Assembly: GCF_964204645.1 (NCBI RefSeq)
Contig: NC_134032.1
Location: 4,614,916 to 4,678,915 of the forward strand
Length of the DNA stretch: 64,000 nt
Reading direction: 5' to 3'
Origin: Tubulanus polymorphus
Taxonomy: Eukaryota; Nemertea; Palaeonemertea; Tubulaniformes; Tubulanidae
Shown: piece after piece, positions 62,513 to 64,000 of the stretch
Numbering within the stretch: the first letter of the stretch is position 1
Layout: each line of letters opens with the position of its first letter
Translations under genes and position numbers: made by a program
The notes under the pieces: model-generated
Told to the model about the DNA's origin: nothing
The model's input: the letters and a program-made list of their open reading frames with translations, nothing else
The model's database searches: none

Positions 62513-63073
62513 TGTAACAACTGTCTTCTTCTTGTTGTCCCTTTCTCATCTGATCAACACCAAGTGCAAGTTTAATCCATCATGAATTTTATTGATGACT
62601 TTTCTTTTTGCTGCAGCTTACAAAATATATTTCTATCCAGAGAGTTTGGTCAGAACTCTTCTCTAAAATGTAAAATTTTGGCCTATTTATACTAATCTAT
62701 CTTCCTGGTATCTAAGTTATGATTCAATTTTTCCCAGAAAACAATAATTTGAATAGAAACGTCCGCATGGGGAAAACCAAAGTTCGATGGAGAAAACCAA
62801 ACTTCGATGGGGAAAACCAATCTTCGATGGGGAAAACCAGAACAATTATTTTTTGATAGACAACTCTACCCGGAAAAACCTGAGAGTGAAATTACAATTT
62901 TTTGAGAGAACTAATTTTTGTGAGCATGATTTATGATAGGGAAGTTGATAATATTTAAGAGCTTTATATTTTTGTGAACATGATTTATGATAGGGCCCTA
63001 AGATATTTAATTATTTAATGAATTTATACCAGGATGATAGATTTAGTAATGTGACGATGACCGCGTCGTCACA
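62513..63073 (-). repeat. 5' LTR of the gypsy element
   Basis: On the - strand it begins TGTGACGACGCGG and ends GTTGTTACA (TG...CA borders), 561 bp, directly before the primer-binding region and gag. It includes three GATGGGGAAAACCAA-like repeats near 62,766-62,838. No second copy is found in the window. Confidence 0.65.
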
Positions 63074-63119
63074 CTTACACCCAACATAAGATATTACGCA
63101 TTGTTTTAGAATAACAGAT

Positions 63120-64000
63120 TACCGGAAATATGAAACATTATATAAAATTGATCAATATCCAGTAACTATAAAAATGTTTCCAAAAATAGAAAAAGTTAAT
63201 AATTTAAAAATAAATGTATTCGAATTAATACAATTACCAAAGACAAAAGGTGAAAATATTAAAGATTATACATTAGAAGCTTTATATTTAACAGAATATT
63301 ATGATGATGAAAATGCTATAGATTTGTTATATTACAAAAAAGATGAAAATGAACATTATATGTGGTTAAAACAAATTGATTCATTCTTTAGAACAACAGA
63401 AAGTGATCACCATCGTAAAATTTATCTGTGTAGAAAATGTTTATCTAAATTTATGACTGAGAATGCGTTACTAAAACTTAAAGAATAATGTGATAATAAA
63501 GATTTTTGTTAATTAATAATTCCAACAGAAAAAGATTATAAATTGAAATTTACTAATCATAAATTTAAAAATATTGTTCCATTTGTAATTTATGGGGATT
63601 TTGAATCGTTGAATAAAGAATTAACTGATCAAGATAGAAAAGAAATATATAACAAAAAGCAATTTTTAAAATCAATGGATAAAGGAAATGAATTAAATAA
63701 ATTAATTAAGATATAATTCAAGATCCACCAATTATAAACACAATTAAAAAAGTTCATCAAAGAGCTGCTGCTTATGGAATTTACATAAAATCAAATTATC
63801 CCGAATTATATGAAAGTCAATATATTTCTTTCAGAGGTGAAGATGTAGTTAATGAATTTTGTAATAAAATAATTGAATTAGAAAATGATTTTGCAAAATT
63901 ATTAAACAAAAATAAAAGAATAGTTATGACAAAAGAAGATGAAATTGATTTTAATTATGCAACTCATTGTTGTTACTGTGAAAAACGTTTTTATTCATTC
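63120..64000 (+). pseudogene. AT-rich remnant of a viral/Polinton-type DNA polymerase gene, second copy
   Basis: KIDQYPVTIKMFPKIEKVNN aligns with the remnant at 42.3-43.5 kb. Then HYMWLKQIDSFFR, CRKCLSKFMTENALL, IVPFVIYGDFESL (the Exo I DFE of family B polymerases), QRAAAYGIYIKSNYP and THCCYCEKRFY run to the window edge. This order is that of protein-primed-type DNA polymerases of mobile or viral origin in invertebrates. It is broken by TAA codons (after LKE near 63,486, after DFC near 63,511) and by a frame change near 63,712. The catalytic polymerase motifs would lie beyond the window. Confidence 0.6.

Larger units (their letters stand above)
54075..63073 (-). mobile_element. Ty3/gypsy chromodomain retrotransposon with nested insertions
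   Basis: On the - strand: 5' LTR (63073-62513), primer-binding region, gag with CCHC knuckle, aspartic protease, reverse transcriptase, RNase H, integrase, chromodomain ending near 54,075. A 2.56 kb transposon splits the chromodomain. No 3' LTR matching the 5' one is found to the left, so the 3' end is missing or rearranged. Confidence 0.85.

Overview
The window joins two very different kinds of DNA. Positions 1 to about 23,110 are a compact, gene-dense, GC-richer block that reads as part of a large eukaryotic double-stranded DNA virus. It has a family B DNA polymerase, a primase-helicase, an RNA polymerase second-largest subunit, an RPB9-like zinc protein, an A32-type packaging ATPase, a thymidine-kinase-like protein and many small unknown genes. 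Genes overlap by a few bases and lie in both directions, and several gaps hold runs of 7 to 13 T (or A). The gene set is that of nucleocytoplasmic large DNA viruses. Primase-helicase architecture and T-runs are reminiscent of asfarviruses, but the placement is only tentative. Three large genes are each interrupted by one frame change of the same sense (near 960, 5,030 and 19,840), so this is either an endogenous copy starting to decay or an assembly with single-base errors.

From about 23,180 to 64,000 the DNA is AT-rich, repeat-laden animal nuclear sequence with introns, probably from an invertebrate; the species cannot be told. At 24.1-24.7 kb there is a 49-50 bp satellite flanked by inverted simple repeats.

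The clearest structure is a 14.1 kb transposon at 25,637-39,766. It is bounded by inverted ends starting TATGGT, by a 6-bp target duplication GTTCAG, and by palindrome-rich subterminal arrays. It carries a nine-exon DDE integrase gene on the + strand and a convergent SAM-HECT ubiquitin-ligase gene on the - strand. The HECT gene is broken by a Penelope-like retroelement inserted in a coding exon (14-bp target duplication) and by an in-frame stop; its SAM exons lie in a 1.33 kb tandem duplication.

From 41.2 kb come a broken FkbM-type methyltransferase, an AT-rich remnant of a protein-primed-type DNA polymerase gene, a 1.5 kb inverted-repeat element, a DIRS-like tyrosine-recombinase retrotransposon (about 45.0-52.25 kb), and a Ty3/gypsy chromodomain retrotransposon (54.1-63.07 kb) with an extra integrase-region fragment. 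The DIRS-like element contains a 2.6 kb inverted-repeat element. The gypsy chromodomain reading frame is split by a 2.56 kb inverted-repeat transposon that itself contains a third element splitting a deubiquitinase-like (USP) segment. The insertion order can be read from the target duplications. A second AT-rich polymerase remnant runs off the right edge.
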